Source of the DNA: an uncultured Acidimicrobiaceae bacterium
GTDB lineage: Bacteria > Actinomycetota > Acidimicrobiia > Acidimicrobiales > Ilumatobacteraceae
DNA: 16,528 nucleotides
Assembly: GCA_903919215.1 (NCBI GenBank)
Contig: CAIXHI010000430.1
Location: 1-16,528, forward strand
Reading direction: 5' to 3'
In this document: piece by piece, positions 1 through 6,272 of the stretch
Position numbering within the stretch: position 1 is the stretch's first letter
How the letters are laid out: every line of letters starts with the position of its first letter
Notes under the pieces: generated by a model
What the model was told of the DNA's origin: nothing
Databases searched by the model: none
Seen by the model: the letters and a program-made list of their open reading frames with translations, nothing else
Translations under genes and position numbers: made by a program

Positions 1-391
1 CACCTTCACCGACGTCACCAGCGACCTGCTGACCGCCTGGACCAGCGTGCTGAACGATTCGCCCATCGCGGCGGCGAGTCCCGGCCAGGTAGCGGGCGTC
101 GAAGTGAGCAAGAACGGTACGCTGATCGCCAACGTCTACATTTTCCTGGCCACAGACACGGTGAAATCCACCAGCACCTTTGAGCTCGCCAACACCCTCA
201 CACAGACCACAGTCACCGACGACACGGTCAACGGGTTCCCCGGGCTCAGCTGGACCACCGAGAGCGGCGTCGCTGCCTTTGTCGGCGCTCAGACCACCGG
301 CGACGCCGGTTACCTGATGTATGCGCTTGCGCCCACCCACGACGGCCTCGTCGTCGCCATCACCGGCCTCTGGGCCAGTCTTCCGAAGTAA
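1..391 (+). CDS. C-terminal part of an unrecognised protein (partial, 5' end off-window)
   Basis: The reading frame is open from base 2 and ends with TAA at 389-391, giving the last 129 residues; the start lies left of the window. I do not recognise a family. The visible part is rich in Thr, Ser, Ala and Val, has no Cys, no hydrophobic stretch long enough for a confident membrane helix, and alternates short polar and hydrophobic runs, as in a beta-rich globular or secreted domain. It ends in a short hydrophobic segment (VVAITGLWASLPK). A secreted or lipoprotein-type product is possible, but the N-terminus that would show a signal peptide is missing. The stop lies two bases before the engB start codon, so the two genes are almost certainly cotranscribed and probably translationally coupled. 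That does not prove a shared function. Confidence 0.7.
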   Translation, partial: TFTDVTSDLLTAWTSVLNDSPIAAASPGQVAGVEVSKNGTLIANVYIFLATDTVKSTSTFELANTLTQTTVTDDTVNGFPGLSWTTESGVAAFVGAQTTGDAGYLMYALAPTHDGLVVAITGLWASLPK

Positions 392-393
392 CC

Positions 394-972
394 GTGCCGC
401 TCCAGATCCGCTTCGTCACTTCGGCCAAACGCCACAGCGACCTTCCCCCCACGCCCTGCGAAGTGGCGTTCGTTGGCCGTAGCAACGTGGGCAAGTCGTC
501 ACTGATCAACGCGCTCGCCAACCAACGACAGTTGGCACGCGTGTCGAACACGCCGGGACGCACGCAACTGATCAACCTGTTCACACTGCCCGGCGGCGGC
601 ACGCTCGTCGACCTACCCGGCTATGGCTACGCCAAGGTGCCCGGACGCGAACGCGCCACGTGGCAAGCGATGATCGAGGGGTATCTCCTCGAGCGCGAAG
701 GGCTCGAGGTGGTGTTCGTGCTCGTCGACGGTGAGATCGGCCCGACGAAGCTCGACGTGCAGATGCTCAACTGGTTGAGCGCGAGCGTGGTGCCGCACAC
801 CATCGTCGCCACGAAACTCGACAAGGTCAGGTCGTCCAAACGCGACACACGCAAGCGCGATCTGGCTGCGGGGTGCGGGCTGGAGATCGGCGACATCATC
901 TGGGTGAGCGCGTCGAAGGGCACCGGTATCGAGCAACTGCAGAAGCACATCGAGTCGTTGCTCAACCCCTGA
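394..972 (+). CDS. engB: Ribosome biogenesis GTP-binding protein EngB (YihA/YsxC)
   Basis: This is a 192-residue TRAFAC-class GTPase of the EngB/YihA/YsxC family, which helps assemble the 50S ribosomal subunit in the cytoplasm. All G motifs are visible: G1 GRSNVGKS (28-35), the G2 region NTPGRTQ (52-58), G3 DLPG followed by YGYAK (73-81), G4 TKLD (140-143) and G5 SASKG (172-176). The hallmarks of this family rather than Era or Der are the single G domain, the VAFVGRSNVGKSSLINAL opening and the DLPGYGYAK switch II. Length is normal (about 190-210). The start is GTG at 394, two bases after the upstream stop, with no separate Shine-Dalgarno sequence, so re-initiation by ribosomes finishing the upstream gene is likely. 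The 3' end converges on the aldehyde dehydrogenase gene 23 bp away. Confidence 0.96.
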   Translation: MPLQIRFVTSAKRHSDLPPTPCEVAFVGRSNVGKSSLINALANQRQLARVSNTPGRTQLINLFTLPGGGTLVDLPGYGYAKVPGRERATWQAMIEGYLLEREGLEVVFVLVDGEIGPTKLDVQMLNWLSASVVPHTIVATKLDKVRSSKRDTRKRDLAAGCGLEIGDIIWVSASKGTGIEQLQKHIESLLNP

Positions 973-999
973 CGGGTGCAGTCGGGCAGTTGCCGTCAG
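969..999. terminator. Inverted repeat spanning two convergent stop codons
   Basis: CTGACGG at 969-975 and CCGTCAG at 993-999 form a perfect 7-bp inverted repeat around a 17-nt loop. The engB TGA lies in the left arm and the aldehyde dehydrogenase TGA, read on the minus strand, lies in the right arm. No T-run follows on either strand, so it is at best a weak bidirectional terminator or a transcript-end stabiliser. Confidence 0.35.
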
Positions 1000-2453
1000 C
1001 TGCGGCGGAACTTGTTGCGCAGCGTGCTGAGCGCGTCGCGCGGGTCGGTCATCGTCATCCCGCGGCGAACCAACTTCTGCTTCTTGGCCGTATACGGCGG
1101 GTACAGCATCGACGGGTCGAGCCTCGTACTGCGGGTGTGCACGGCGCGCTGATGGCTGAACGTGTCGAAGCCGAACTTGCCGTGGTACGCGCCCATCCCG
1201 CTCTCCCCCGTGCCGCCGAAGGGCAGGTTCGGGTTGGAGATGTGGAACAGCGTGCCGTTCACACAGGCGCCACCGCTGGTGGCACCACCGAGCACCCGAT
1301 CGTTCTCGGTGTCGTCGTCGCTGAACGAATAGAGCGCGAGCGGCTTATCGCCGGCGGCGGAACGCTCGTTGACGAACGCGATTGCTTCGTCGATCGAGCC
1401 GACCGCGAGCACCGGGAGAATCGGGCCGAAGATCTCCTCACCCATCACCGGATCGGTGGGCTGCACACCAGTGAGCACGGTGGGCGAGATGTAGCGCGTG
1501 TCGGCGTCGGTGACGCCACCGTGGGCGACCGTGCCGCTGTCGAGCAACTTCTCCAGACGGTGAAAGTGCGGTGCGTTGACGATGCGCGTGAAATCGGGGC
1601 TCGTCTGCGGATCGGCACCGTAGAACTCGCTGATCTGCTTGCCGAGCGCGGCGACCAGTTGGTCGTGCACCGGTTGCTCGACCAGCACGTAATCAGGGGC
1701 GATACAGGTCTGGCCGGCGTTGACGAACTTGCCCCACGCGATGCGGCGGGCGGCGAGGTCGATGTTCGCGTTGCGACTGACAATGGCGGGGCTCTTGCCG
1801 CCCAACTCGAGCGTGACCGGCGTGAGGTGCTCGGCGGCAGCACGCATGACGATGCGGGCGACACGACTGTTCCCGGTGTACAGGATGTGGTCGAAACGCT
1901 GGGCCAACAGTTCGGTGGTCTCGGCAACCCCGCCCTGGACGGCGACCACGGCTGGGTCGTTGAGCGCCTCGATCAGCGACACCAGTTCGGCGGCGATGTG
2001 CGGGGCCAACTCACTGGGCTTTGCCACCACGGCGTTGCCAGCAGCGATTGCGGCGGTCATCGGTGCGAGCAGCAGTTGCACCGGATAGTTCCACGGAGCG
2101 ATGACACAGGTGACACCAACAGGCTCGGGCACGATGTACGAGACGCCAGGCTTGAACGACACCGGGGTCGCCACCTTCTCTGGCTGCATCCAGCCCGGCA
2201 GGTGCGCAAGCGTGTGGTTGATATCGCCGACGGTGAACCCGATCTCGGTGAACCAGGCCTCGAAGCGCGGCTTGCCGAAATCGGCGGCAAGCGCGTCCAG
2301 GAGGCGCTCCTCGCGCGCTTCCAGCAGCCCACGCATGCGCTCGAGTGTGGCCTTGCGCCAGGCAAGTGGCCTGGTGCCACCAGTGGCGAAGGCCACCCGT
2401 GCTGACGCCACCTTGGGGGCGATCTCGGAGAGCGGTGTGACGGTGTAGTCCAT
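996..2453 (-). CDS. NAD(P)+-dependent aldehyde dehydrogenase, ALDH3 (fatty/aromatic aldehyde) type
   Basis: This 485-residue protein oxidises aldehydes to carboxylic acids with NAD(P)+. The catalytic set is complete: Asn122 in APWNYP (oxyanion hole), general-base Glu216 in LELGGKSP, nucleophile Cys250 in NAGQTCIAPDYV, and Glu340 in EEIFGP (cofactor ribose). The GQTCIAPDYV wording, the short N-terminus and the C-terminal PFGGTGESGMGAYHGKFGFD block (411-430) are typical of the ALDH3 subfamily (fatty aldehyde, coniferyl aldehyde and related enzymes) rather than ALDH1/2. There is no C-terminal membrane anchor; the end is basic (KFRRS), so it is probably cytosolic. Start ATG at 2453 has no Shine-Dalgarno sequence but has TAGCCT exactly 6 nt upstream, which suggests a leaderless mRNA. 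It stands alone, divergent from the sigma factor gene. The substrate cannot be told from sequence. Confidence 0.93.
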   Translation of the reverse strand: MDYTVTPLSEIAPKVASARVAFATGGTRPLAWRKATLERMRGLLEAREERLLDALAADFGKPRFEAWFTEIGFTVGDINHTLAHLPGWMQPEKVATPVSFKPGVSYIVPEPVGVTCVIAPWNYPVQLLLAPMTAAIAAGNAVVAKPSELAPHIAAELVSLIEALNDPAVVAVQGGVAETTELLAQRFDHILYTGNSRVARIVMRAAAEHLTPVTLELGGKSPAIVSRNANIDLAARRIAWGKFVNAGQTCIAPDYVLVEQPVHDQLVAALGKQISEFYGADPQTSPDFTRIVNAPHFHRLEKLLDSGTVAHGGVTDADTRYISPTVLTGVQPTDPVMGEEIFGPILPVLAVGSIDEAIAFVNERSAAGDKPLALYSFSDDDTENDRVLGGATSGGACVNGTLFHISNPNLPFGGTGESGMGAYHGKFGFDTFSHQRAVHTRSTRLDPSMLYPPYTAKKQKLVRRGMTMTDPRDALSTLRNKFRRS

Positions 2454-2459
2454 GCCGAG

Positions 2460-2465
2460 AGGCTA
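2460..2465 (-). promoter_or_regulatory. -10 hexamer TAGCCT for a leaderless aldehyde dehydrogenase mRNA
   Basis: Read on the minus strand, TAGCCT is followed by ctcggc (6 nt) and the ATG at 2453. A hexamer at -12 to -7 would place transcription start on the A of the start codon. No Shine-Dalgarno sequence is present. I could not find a convincing -35 box at 17-18 bp. Confidence 0.5.
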
Positions 2466-2531
2466 GGTCAGCCGCTGCGCCCATTCGTCACCGTGCCGAC
2501 ACCGGATGCGACCGGGAAGACCGGCCGAGAA

Positions 2532-2547
2532 TTGGCCAAACCTTGGC
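2532..2547. promoter_or_regulatory. Overlapping palindromes upstream of the sigma factor gene (possible operator)
   Basis: TTGGCCAA (2532-2539) is a perfect palindrome overlapping a second one, GCCAA-acc-TTGGC (2535-2547). As a result TTGGC occurs twice, 11 bp or about one helical turn apart. It lies 38-53 bp before the sigma factor start, where a regulator or -35 element would sit. A possible -10 (GATACT, 2570-2575) lies 9 nt before the ATG. This is the only sizeable noncoding gap in the window. The function is a guess. Confidence 0.25.
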
Positions 2548-2584
2548 TGCGATCACGGGATCAACCGTCGATACTTGAAGAGCT

Positions 2585-3175
2585 ATGCAGCACCCGCCGA
2601 GTCCGCTTGACGAGACATCGTTCCCTGAGGTGCTCACCGCCGCCCAAGAGGGTGCGGCCTGGGCCGCCGAGGTGCTGTTCTGCGATCTGCAGCCGCGCGT
2701 CCTGCGCTTCCTGCGCAGCACCGAACCGCGTGCGGCCGATGACATCTGCAGCGAGGTGTGGTTGGCGATGGCGCGCGGTATCCGCACCTTCGTCGGTGAA
2801 CTCGACGACTTCCGGGCATGGGTGTTCGCCATTGCCCGCCGGCGCCTGGCCGATCATCGTCGTACCGGTGCCCGCCGTGCCACCGACCCCACCGACACCG
2901 ACCGTTTCGCGAACCTGCCCGGTGGTGCCGACCCTGCCGACACTGTCATCGACGGTCTGTCCGGTCAGCACGCGGTAGACCTCATCACCCGTTCGCTCCC
3001 CCCGGAGCAGGCCGAGTTGCTCGTGCTGCGGGTGGTCGCCGAACTGGATGTCAACCACGTCGCCGAGGTGATGGGCCGTTCCGCGAACTGGGTGCGAGTC
3101 AATCAGCACCGGGCGTTGCGGCGGCTCGCCGAGCAACTCCAGGCCAATCCGCAAGAAGTTTTCGACATCGTGTAA
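2585..3175 (+). CDS. ECF-like sigma-70 family RNA polymerase sigma factor
   Basis: This 196-residue protein has the two-domain layout of extracytoplasmic-function sigma factors, which direct RNA polymerase to a small regulon. Region 2 spans about residues 25-93: DDICSEVWLAM (52-62) matches the core-binding helix 2.2, and FRAWVFAIARRRLADHRR (76-93) covers the -10 recognition helices. A variable Asp/Pro-rich linker (100-125) follows. Region 4 spans about 138-183: LPPEQAELLVLRVV, then a helix-turn-helix ending in SANWVRVNQHRALRRL, where the usual actinobacterial wording is closer to S.G.VRV.QHRAL.RL. Start ATG at 2585 is the first in frame that leaves region 2 intact. A membrane-anchored anti-sigma-like gene follows 31 bp downstream, which is the usual arrangement for a sigma/anti-sigma operon. 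Such pairs are often autoregulated, but I could not identify an ECF-type promoter with confidence. Confidence 0.9.
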   Translation: MQHPPSPLDETSFPEVLTAAQEGAAWAAEVLFCDLQPRVLRFLRSTEPRAADDICSEVWLAMARGIRTFVGELDDFRAWVFAIARRRLADHRRTGARRATDPTDTDRFANLPGGADPADTVIDGLSGQHAVDLITRSLPPEQAELLVLRVVAELDVNHVAEVMGRSANWVRVNQHRALRRLAEQLQANPQEVFDIV

Positions 3176-3206
3176 TTGTGACAGTGCCTCCGGCGATCTG
3201 TCCGCT

Positions 3207-3929
3207 GTGACCGAGCAACAATCTCCTCTCGACATGGATGCACTGCTCAGCGCCGCGGCTCAGCCCGGCACCGAGGAGGAACTGGCCGGCATGTCGGCCT
3301 TTGTCCAGGTATTCACTGCCGAGGTCACCGCATCCACTCTCACCTTTAGGAGCCATTCCATGTTTGCCGGTCGTATTACTCGTCGCGCCACCGCGATGGT
3401 CGCCATCACGTTGCTCGCCGCCGGAGGCGCCGCGGCAGCCGCCGCCGGTGTCGATCTACCCAGCCCGTTCTCGTCGGACTCGACCGCCGAAGTGCGCCTG
3501 AGCACCGACACGACAGACGACAACAGCGTTGTCGATACCACTGACGTCGACAGCTCCAATCTGATCTCGCTCGACAGCGTCAGCCCGGAACTGCACGACC
3601 TGTGCGAGGCGTGGGCCAAGGACGCCAACCAGGACGCCAGCGATCCGGCCTTCGCCGACCTCGCCGCCGCCGCCGAACAGGACGGACTGTCGATCGACGA
3701 CTATTGCGCCGCCGTGTCGAACGATGACGACGACTCCAGCGACGACAACGGCACCGATGACTCCAGCGATGACGACTCCAGCGACGACGACAACTCCACC
3801 GACAACTCGATCGACGACAACTCCGGCAGCAACAGCGGCGGCAGCAACAGCGGCGGCGGCAACAGCGGCTCCGACAAGACCGATGCGCCCACCACGGCCA
3901 AGCCGGTCAAGGGTGAAAGCAACGGCTGA
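3207..3929 (+). CDS. Membrane-anchored anti-sigma-like protein with acidic Asp/Ser extracellular tail
   Basis: The 240-residue product appears to have three parts. Residues 1-50 are a short cytoplasmic segment (LDMDALLSAAAQPGTEEELAG) resembling the N-terminus of actinobacterial anti-sigma-like proteins encoded beside sigma factors. Residues 57-81 are a basic stretch (RITRR) then one Ala/Leu-rich membrane helix leading into GVDLPSPF. The outside part has a small domain with two cysteines (Cys133 in ELHDLCEAW, Cys167 in IDDYC) and a low-complexity tail (172-223) of Asp/Ser, then Gly/Ser/Asn. No zinc-binding HxxxCxxC motif of classic ZAS anti-sigma factors is present, so sigma binding is inferred from position and N-terminal resemblance. 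The start chosen is GTG 3207, which keeps the conserved N-terminus. An ATG at 3360 with an excellent AGGAG sequence is a rival or second start (189 residues). An intrinsic terminator follows. Confidence 0.7.
   Translation: MTEQQSPLDMDALLSAAAQPGTEEELAGMSAFVQVFTAEVTASTLTFRSHSMFAGRITRRATAMVAITLLAAGGAAAAAAGVDLPSPFSSDSTAEVRLSTDTTDDNSVVDTTDVDSSNLISLDSVSPELHDLCEAWAKDANQDASDPAFADLAAAAEQDGLSIDDYCAAVSNDDDDSSDDNGTDDSSDDDSSDDDNSTDNSIDDNSGSNSGGSNSGGGNSGSDKTDAPTTAKPVKGESNG
3348..3362 (+). promoter_or_regulatory. Internal Shine-Dalgarno and ATG inside the anti-sigma-like gene
   Basis: AGGAG at 3348-3352 lies 7 nt before an in-frame ATG at 3360-3362, optimal spacing for initiation and far better than anything before GTG 3207. 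The shorter product would begin MFAGRITRRATAMVAITLLA, which reads as a Sec signal peptide: a basic n-region then a hydrophobic core. Confidence 0.45.
3722..3878 (+). repeat. Degenerate GAC/TCC-AGC coding repeat (Asp/Ser then Gly/Ser/Asn tail)
   Basis: The DNA is built of near-repeats of gatgacgactccagc and then ggcagcaacagc units, encoding the acidic low-complexity tail of the anti-sigma-like protein. Units drift in length and sequence, as expected from replication slippage under weak selection. Asp-rich runs of this kind can bind Ca2+, but no EF-hand or RTX nonapeptide register is visible. Confidence 0.7.
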
Positions 3930-3956
3930 CCTGCTCCGCACGAGCAAGTAGTTCCT

Positions 3957-4000
3957 CGACTCCCGGTCCAGCACCTTGCTGGGCCGGGAGTCGCCGTTTT
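3957..4000 (+). terminator. Intrinsic terminator after the sigma/anti-sigma operon
   Basis: A 17-bp stem pairs cgactcccggtccagca (3957-3973) with tgctgggccgggagtcg (3977-3993), with one G-U wobble and a 3-nt loop (cct), followed by ccgtttt (3994-4000). It is the strongest terminator in the window and separates the sigma/anti-sigma genes from the ABC operon, whose first ATG is only 28 bp further on. Confidence 0.9.
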
Positions 4001-4028
4001 CCCGACACTCTGCTTGACTGGGTTGCGC

Positions 4029-5147
4029 ATGTTCTTGGCATTCCACGAGATGAAGCGAGCCAAGGTTCGTTTCGGTCTGCTCACCGGCGCGGTCGGGCTA
4101 CTGGTGTTCCTGATCCTGTTCCAGCAGACGCTGCTCAGCGGTTTGGTCAACCAGTTCATCGGCGCCTTGAAGCATCAGTCCGGCGAAGTGCTGGTGTACA
4201 ACGACCAAGCCCGCAAGAACCTCGAAGGTTCGATCATCCTTCCTGAACAGCTGGCGGCCATCCAGCAGATCGAAGGCGTCGCCGATGCCTCACCACTCGG
4301 CGAAGCGACGTTCACCGTCACCGCCGGCGGTCAGGAACGCGACACCGTCATCTTCGGCTACGAACTTGGCCGAGCCGGCGCACCCACCACGCTCATCGAG
4401 GGTCGGCTCCCCGCCGCCGCCGACGAAGCGGTTGCCAGCGAGAAGGACACCGCTGACGGCTACGGCCTCGGCGACGTCATCCAGGTGCAACCCGACGGTG
4501 CGCAGATCACGGTGGTCGGCATTGCCCGCGACCTCAACTACTCGGTGTCGCCGGTGTTGTTCGTCGACTGGGCCACCTACGAGGCGGCCAAGCGCACCCG
4601 CAACCCCGACGCCGAGCGCATCCTGCCGTCGGCGGTCGCGATCCACGTCGTCGATGGCGAGGCGGCCAGTCAGGTCGTCGACCGCATCAACGCCACGGTC
4701 GCTGGTGTAGAGGCGATGACGCGTCAGCAAGCCATCGACGGTTCCCCTGGTGTCAGCAGCGTGCGGTCCAGTTTCGCCGTGATCCTCGCCTTGTTCTACC
4801 TCGTGGTCCCGTTGGTCACCGGTCTGTTCTTCCTCATCGTCACATTCCAGAAGGCCTCGGCGCTCACCCTGCTACGGGCCATCGGCGCACCGGCGAAGGT
4901 GCTCGTGCGCTCGCTGCTCGTACAGGTGGTCGTCGTCACGCTGGCCGGGTCGGTGGTGGCCTTCGGTCTCTACGCCGGCGCCCTGCAGGGTGTGAAGAAC
5001 CTCGGCGTGCACGTAGAGGTCATGCCCGCGGTACAGACGTCGCTGGTGGTGCTGGCGCTGGCGCTGGCAACCTCGCTGGTGGCCATCCGTCGCGTACTGC
5101 GCATCGACCCCATCGCGGCCACCACCGGAGCGGGGGTGACGCTGTGA
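4029..5147 (+). CDS. ABC transporter permease 1 (MacB/FtsX/DevC type)
   Basis: This 372-residue permease belongs to the type VII ABC (MacB/FtsX/LolC-like, close to DevC) group. One N-terminal helix (about 15-38, FGLLTGAVGLLVFLILF) is followed by a large extracytoplasmic domain (about 40-240). Three C-terminal helices follow, near 245-275, 290-318 and 328-348. It ends with RRVLRIDPIAATTGAG, the usual cytoplasmic end that docks on the ATPase. These proteins do not move substrate through a membrane channel. They use ATPase-driven mechanical motion to extract or push lipids, peptides or proteins outside the membrane. I chose ATG 4029 because family members typically start MFLA.RE...AK.RF; a TTG at 4014 would add five residues. 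No clear Shine-Dalgarno sequence or promoter fits between the terminator and this start. The stop overlaps the next gene by 4 nt. Confidence 0.88.
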   Translation: MFLAFHEMKRAKVRFGLLTGAVGLLVFLILFQQTLLSGLVNQFIGALKHQSGEVLVYNDQARKNLEGSIILPEQLAAIQQIEGVADASPLGEATFTVTAGGQERDTVIFGYELGRAGAPTTLIEGRLPAAADEAVASEKDTADGYGLGDVIQVQPDGAQITVVGIARDLNYSVSPVLFVDWATYEAAKRTRNPDAERILPSAVAIHVVDGEAASQVVDRINATVAGVEAMTRQQAIDGSPGVSSVRSSFAVILALFYLVVPLVTGLFFLIVTFQKASALTLLRAIGAPAKVLVRSLLVQVVVVTLAGSVVAFGLYAGALQGVKNLGVHVEVMPAVQTSLVVLALALATSLVAIRRVLRIDPIAATTGAGVTL

Positions 5148-6256
5148 ACCTGCTGCCCAAGCTGCCGCTGCGGGAACTGCGCCGCACGCCCAACCGCTTC
5201 GTCGTCGCCACGGTCGTGCTCGCCTTCCTCTCCACGCTGCTGCTGTTCCTCGGCGGCCTGCTCGACGGGTTGTACCTCGGCTCCACCGGCGCCATCCGCT
5301 CGCAGCAGGCCGATGTCATCGTGTTCTCGTCCAGCGCGCGCGACTCGTTCCTACGCAGCCGCATCACCCCCGACATCCGCGCACAGGTGGAAGGTGCACA
5401 GGGCGTCACCGAAGTCGGTGGCCTCGGGTTCGTCCTGCTCGGTGCCCAGGTGCCAGGCCAGACCGAACTCGCCGATGTCGCGGTGGCGGGTTACGAACTG
5501 GCCCCCAAGGGTGTCCCCGCGCGGGCCCTCGATGGGCAGGGTGTCGCCGACAGCCGCTTGCAGGACCAGGGTGTGTCCAAGGGCGACACGATCCTCGTCG
5601 GTCCGGCAGCCACGCCGATCACGATCACCGGGTTCGTCGACGACACCGGGTACCTGCTGCAGGGTTCGGTGTGGGTCAACCTGTCCACCTGGCGCACGGT
5701 GCAGAACGCGAACCGCCCCGACAGTGCCGTCACCGATGGTGTCGTGCAGGCACTCGTCGTGCGCGGTGCTGGCACCCACGCAGCGTTGGCCGGCGCGATC
5801 GACGCTGCGTCCAGTGGCGCCACCAAGTCGCTGACCCTCGACGAGGCCGTGCTGGCACTCCCTGGCGTGAAGCAACAGCGCGACACGTTCAACCAGATCA
5901 TCTACACCACGCTCGCCGTGGTGCTGGCAGTGGTCGGCTTGTTCTTCAGCCTGCTCACACTCGAACGCATCGGTCTCTATGGTGTCCTGAAGGCCATCGG
6001 CGCCACCACCAAACGGTTGTTCATCGGGGTGCTGCTGCAAGCGCTGATCATCGCGACCATCTCGTTCATCATCGGCTCCGGGCTGGCCATGGCGGCGGCC
6101 GCCGCGCTTCCAGCCAAGGTGCCGTTGCAACTGATCCCCAGTCGCTTCATCTCCACGTTCATCGGCCTGCTCGTGGCCGCCATACTCGGCAGCGCGATCT
6201 CGCTGCGCCGAGTCACCAAGGTCGAACCCGCGTCCGCGATCGGATCAGCGTCATGA
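5144..6256 (+). CDS. ABC transporter permease 2 (MacB/FtsX/DevC type)
   Basis: This 370-residue partner has the same fold plan as the upstream permease: one N-terminal helix (about 19-44), an extracytoplasmic domain (about 45-245), then three helices near 252-275, 290-320 and 330-352. It ends RRVTKVEPASAIGSAS, again the RR.....P...I cytoplasmic tail. The two permeases are clearly related in layout but diverged in sequence, so they probably form a heterodimer. Start GTG 5144 sits in a GTGA overlap with the upstream stop, giving translational coupling and roughly equal amounts. The ATPase gene follows 16 bp after the TGA at 6254-6256. The substrate is unknown; no solute-binding, membrane-fusion or outer-membrane component is encoded in the window. 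Export or envelope lipid/protein handling is more likely than import. Confidence 0.88.
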   Translation: MNLLPKLPLRELRRTPNRFVVATVVLAFLSTLLLFLGGLLDGLYLGSTGAIRSQQADVIVFSSSARDSFLRSRITPDIRAQVEGAQGVTEVGGLGFVLLGAQVPGQTELADVAVAGYELAPKGVPARALDGQGVADSRLQDQGVSKGDTILVGPAATPITITGFVDDTGYLLQGSVWVNLSTWRTVQNANRPDSAVTDGVVQALVVRGAGTHAALAGAIDAASSGATKSLTLDEAVLALPGVKQQRDTFNQIIYTTLAVVLAVVGLFFSLLTLERIGLYGVLKAIGATTKRLFIGVLLQALIIATISFIIGSGLAMAAAAALPAKVPLQLIPSRFISTFIGLLVAAILGSAISLRRVTKVEPASAIGSAS

Positions 6257-6257
6257 C

Positions 6258-6264
6258 AGGAGGG
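6258..6264 (+). promoter_or_regulatory. Strong Shine-Dalgarno sequence for the ABC ATPase
   Basis: AGGAGGG lies 8 nt before the ATG at 6273, immediately after the permease 2 stop codon. It fixes the start of the ATPase and predicts efficient independent initiation within the operon. Confidence 0.8.
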
Positions 6265-6272
6265 ACCCCGCA

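Noticed and set aside
873..2405. A 510-codon open frame on the plus strand opposite the aldehyde dehydrogenase
   Set aside because: It is antisense to a gene with a full catalytic motif set; its translation is Arg/His/Val-rich without any recognisable domain, as expected from the third-position GC of the real gene.
3722..3878. CRISPR-like appearance of the repeated gacgactccagc units
   Set aside because: There are no constant repeats with unique spacers; the units stay in frame and encode the acidic tail of the protein.
4014..4028. TTG start for permease 1, five residues longer
   Set aside because: The family usually begins at the MFLA sequence (ATG 4029) and no ribosome site favours the TTG; it cannot be fully excluded.
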